NCBI GenBank assembly: GCA_051875715.1
Contig: JBJEHD010000078.1
Location: forward strand, 1-8,647
Source: DYCT01 sp051875715
GTDB taxonomy: Bacteria > Bacteroidota > Bacteroidia > Bacteroidales > Bacteroidaceae
DNA length: 8,647 nt
Reading direction: 5' to 3'
Shown: positions 6,787 through 8,647 of the stretch, one piece after another
Layout of the letters: each line of letters begins with the position of its first letter
How positions within the stretch are numbered: position 1 is the first letter of the stretch
Notes under the pieces: generated by a model
Told to the model about the DNA's origin: nothing
Seen by the model: the letters and a program-made list of their open reading frames with translations, nothing else
Databases searched by the model: none
Translations under genes and position numbers: made by a program

Positions 6787-8472
6787 TTACAATTGAACAT
6801 ATCTCTCTACCGTGGCGACGTTTCCCGCCCCGTCGGTCACCCAGAGGCGAAACAGGCGTCGTCCGCGGGGCAGGCGGTCTGCCGGCAGCCGGCACTCCAG
6901 CACTCCCCTCATGGCCGAATAGGCCACCAGGACGAACTGTCCGTCCACCGTGCCGCGCCACGCCTGCAGGCCCGTTCCCACGTCGGTCACTTTGTAGCGC
7001 AGCGTGCGTGCCGCCTCTCCGCCCGTCAGCGGTGTCAGCACGGGTGCCACGCTGTCCACGGCCACGCGATAGGTGCCACCCTCGCGGATGGTCGTCCGCA
7101 CCCATCCGTCGGCATAGGTCCCGCCCATGCTGACGGATCTACGTTTCCCGACGCGCTGGATGTAGTAACGGGCCGAGTCGGCATCCGGCTGCGGCCGCCG
7201 CACCCCTATCCGCAGTTCGCAGTCGCCGTCGAAGGGCAGCGGGCTGTCGTGCAGGGTGTATTCCCACGAGGCGGCTTCCGGGTCGGTGCGCACGTCCACC
7301 TTCAGGTCGACGTCGTCATACAACATGCCGCGGGGGATGGTCAGTTGCATGCCGGCCTCCTGCACCACGTTGGCCCGGTCGAAAAGCAGCCGGTGCGGCC
7401 CGGCGGCAGGAGCCTCCGCCAGGGGCATCCGTTCGCCCCGCAGCGTGAATGTGTATTCCGTCCGGTTGCCTGCCAGGTCTTCCAGCCGGTAGACGAAATG
7501 GTAGTCCCGTTCCTCGTCGATGCAGACCGTGCCGCGACGCTCGTCGGTGCGCACGGCACGGAGTCTGTTTCCCGGTGCCACGTACGAACGCATCATCCAC
7601 GTGCCCGTCCGCTCGCGCAAGGCATAGTCGGCCAATGTGTTGACGGTCCTGTTCTCGGCGAAGGCCACGCGGTCCATCGTGTAGGCGAACAGTTCGGTCG
7701 AATCCACCCACAACGTCACACTGCGCACCCCGTATCGGTTCGTGGTCCGGTCCATGCGGTCTTCCGCCGCGATGCCCAGGCTCACCTTTCCCCAGGCCTT
7801 GGCCAGCGTCCCCAGCCGTACACGCCGCCCCTCCTCCCGGACGGGATGAATCAGCGGTTCTCCTCCGCCGTCCACGCAGCCTTCGTCCCGATGCGGATAG
7901 ACCGCAAGGGCCGAAGCCCGGGGCGGGGTCGAGTCCTTCACCCGATTCCTGTAGAAAGGCAGCGGGTCAATCAGTTCTTCCGTATCGGTGCGGCGCAGTT
8001 CCAGATGCAGGTGCGGGCCCATCGAGAAGCCCGTATTGCCGCTTCGGCCGATTGCCTCGCCCCGGCGTACGGGGAACAAGGTGGAGTCCGGCTCGAGGTC
8101 CACGACGAACGTCTCGTGTTCGTACTGGTACGCCTCCACGTAGGCGTTCACCGCCGGTGCAAAAGCGTTCAGATGTCCGTACACGGCTGTCGTTCCGTCC
8201 GGATGGTTCACGTAGAGCGCCTTGCCGTATCCTCCGGCCGAAACCCTGACGCGGGCCACATAGCCGTCCTCCATGCTGCGCACCGTTTTGTCCGTCACGC
8301 CCTGCGTCTTCAGGTCGATGCCGCCGTGAAAGTGGTTGGTACGCAGTTCGCCGAAGTTCGCGCTCAGCAGCAGAGGTATGTCCAATGGCGAGGCGTAACG
8401 GGCTGTGTCCGCCTGCGCTATCGCACACAGTCCCACCCATCCCATCAGCCATGCCGTCCAGATTCGTTTCAT
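6787..8472 (-). CDS. Exported M23 family metallopeptidase with LytM domain
   Basis: A 561-residue secreted zinc endopeptidase, probably acting on peptidoglycan crosslinks. Residues 1-21 form a signal peptide ending AIAQA. The LytM domain is near the N-terminus (about 35-172) and complete: zinc ligands H49 and D53 in HGGID, H156 in PHLHLE, with H154 and H100 (YGHL) as catalytic histidines. Residues 175 to 561 are beta-rich without a domain I can name; repeated V-D and DGAGN/DLAGN turns at 332-336 and 547-551 suggest Ig-like modules, as in other Bacteroidetes M23 proteins. The frame continues to an ATG at 8550, but a promoter box lies within that stretch and the signal peptide begins at the ATG at 8472, so 8472 is used. 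It leads a probable operon with the C69 dipeptidase 34 bases downstream. The high GC content fits the region. The exact bond cut is not known. Confidence 0.92.
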   Translation of the reverse strand: MKRIWTAWLMGWVGLCAIAQADTARYASPLDIPLLLSANFGELRTNHFHGGIDLKTQGVTDKTVRSMEDGYVARVRVSAGGYGKALYVNHPDGTTAVYGHLNAFAPAVNAYVEAYQYEHETFVVDLEPDSTLFPVRRGEAIGRSGNTGFSMGPHLHLELRRTDTEELIDPLPFYRNRVKDSTPPRASALAVYPHRDEGCVDGGGEPLIHPVREEGRRVRLGTLAKAWGKVSLGIAAEDRMDRTTNRYGVRSVTLWVDSTELFAYTMDRVAFAENRTVNTLADYALRERTGTWMMRSYVAPGNRLRAVRTDERRGTVCIDEERDYHFVYRLEDLAGNRTEYTFTLRGERMPLAEAPAAGPHRLLFDRANVVQEAGMQLTIPRGMLYDDVDLKVDVRTDPEAASWEYTLHDSPLPFDGDCELRIGVRRPQPDADSARYYIQRVGKRRSVSMGGTYADGWVRTTIREGGTYRVAVDSVAPVLTPLTGGEAARTLRYKVTDVGTGLQAWRGTVDGQFVLVAYSAMRGVLECRLPADRLPRGRRLFRLWVTDGAGNVATVERYVQL

Positions 8473-8522
8473 GGGGTTGTCGTTTGTTGGTTCGTTGTTC
8501 GTTGGTTTCTTTTTCTGTTCCG
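8473..8522 (-). promoter_or_regulatory. U-free 5' leader of the M23 gene with tandem AACGAAC
   Basis: From just after the promoter box to the start codon, all 50 bases on the minus strand are A, C or G, with no T. Two tandem 7-base units AACGAAC sit at 8490-8503. Without U the leader can form no A-U or G-U pairs, so it is probably single-stranded and open to ribosomes; it has no Shine-Dalgarno site. The composition is read directly; the role is inferred. Confidence 0.6.
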
Positions 8523-8528
8523 AGAGGG

Positions 8529-8536
8529 CAAAGATA
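8529..8536 (-). promoter_or_regulatory. Promoter -7 box for the M23/C69 peptidase operon
   Basis: The minus strand reads TATCTTTG, followed by C: an exact TAnnTTTG match and the form most often seen in Bacteroides and Prevotella. It lies 56 bases upstream of the ATG at 8472 and would start transcription near 8522. I see no good -33 TTTG. Its position inside the longer open frame (ATG at 8550) argues for the shorter protein. Confidence 0.65.
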
Positions 8537-8647
8537 ACGTTCTTTTTCATACCAGCAGCCGGCTACCTCTGTTTTTACGTGCATCCGCCGCTGTGACATG
8601 ATACAGATTTACTTCACACGTAATTAACAATTAAATAGTGTAGTAAT

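Noticed and set aside
5085..7133. 682-codon open frame on the plus strand
   Set aside because: It lies opposite the C69 dipeptidase and the end of the M23 gene, both of which have complete catalytic motifs. GC-rich codons leave antisense frames open, and the translation shows no family motif or signal.
7967..8599. 210-codon minus-strand frame overlapping the start of the M23 gene
   Set aside because: It is another reading frame of the same strand; the M23 frame holds the signal peptide and zinc ligands.
6793..8601. 602-codon open frame on the plus strand
   Set aside because: Antisense to the M23 gene with its full LytM active site; it is rich in His, Arg and Val, typical of a mirrored GC-rich gene, and has no recognisable domain.
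8551..8647. Possible gene or riboswitch at the right edge
   Set aside because: The stretch is short and AT-rich toward the end, with no open frame supported by codon use or homology and no structured element that I could recognise.

Overview
The window looks like chromosomal DNA from a GC-rich member of the Bacteroidales, possibly Prevotellaceae. The proteins (a PgcA/PGM2-type phosphohexomutase, a secreted C69 dipeptidase, an M23 peptidase with a long C-terminal region, and an AAA ATPase/DUF4435 pair) resemble Bacteroides/Prevotella versions. Four gene starts are preceded by a TAnnTTTG-like box, the -7 element of Bacteroidetes promoters. Genus cannot be fixed from the window alone. There are six protein genes and no RNA gene, insertion sequence, CRISPR array or prophage gene that I can support.

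Left part (1-3040): a minus-strand pair made of an ABC-type AAA ATPase (213-1031) and, 15 bases downstream, the first 65 codons of a DUF4435 protein (1-197, cut by the window edge). This order and domain pair is that of the PARIS anti-phage system (AriA ATPase plus AriB DUF4435/Toprim effector). Diverging from it, across a 95-base gap, is an SF1 UPF1/IGHMBP2-type helicase (1127-3040).

Middle (3041-5111): the helicase converges on a phosphohexomutase gene (3270-5012, minus). The two are separated by 229 bases holding a strong bidirectional hairpin terminator and a short direct repeat. The mutase has its own promoter and looks like a single housekeeping gene linking glucose-6-phosphate with glucose-1-phosphate.

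Right part (5112-8647): a likely two-gene minus-strand operon for two exported peptidases, an M23 zinc peptidase with a complete LytM active site (6787-8472) followed 34 bases later by a C69 cysteine dipeptidase (5112-6752). A plausible joint role is trimming of cell-wall or dietary peptides in the periplasm. The M23 gene has a good Bacteroidetes promoter, and its predicted 50-base leader contains no U at all. The last bases (8551-8647) are AT-rich at the edge and show no gene.

The most interesting items are the PARIS-like pair and the U-free leader. The other regions look ordinary for this order.
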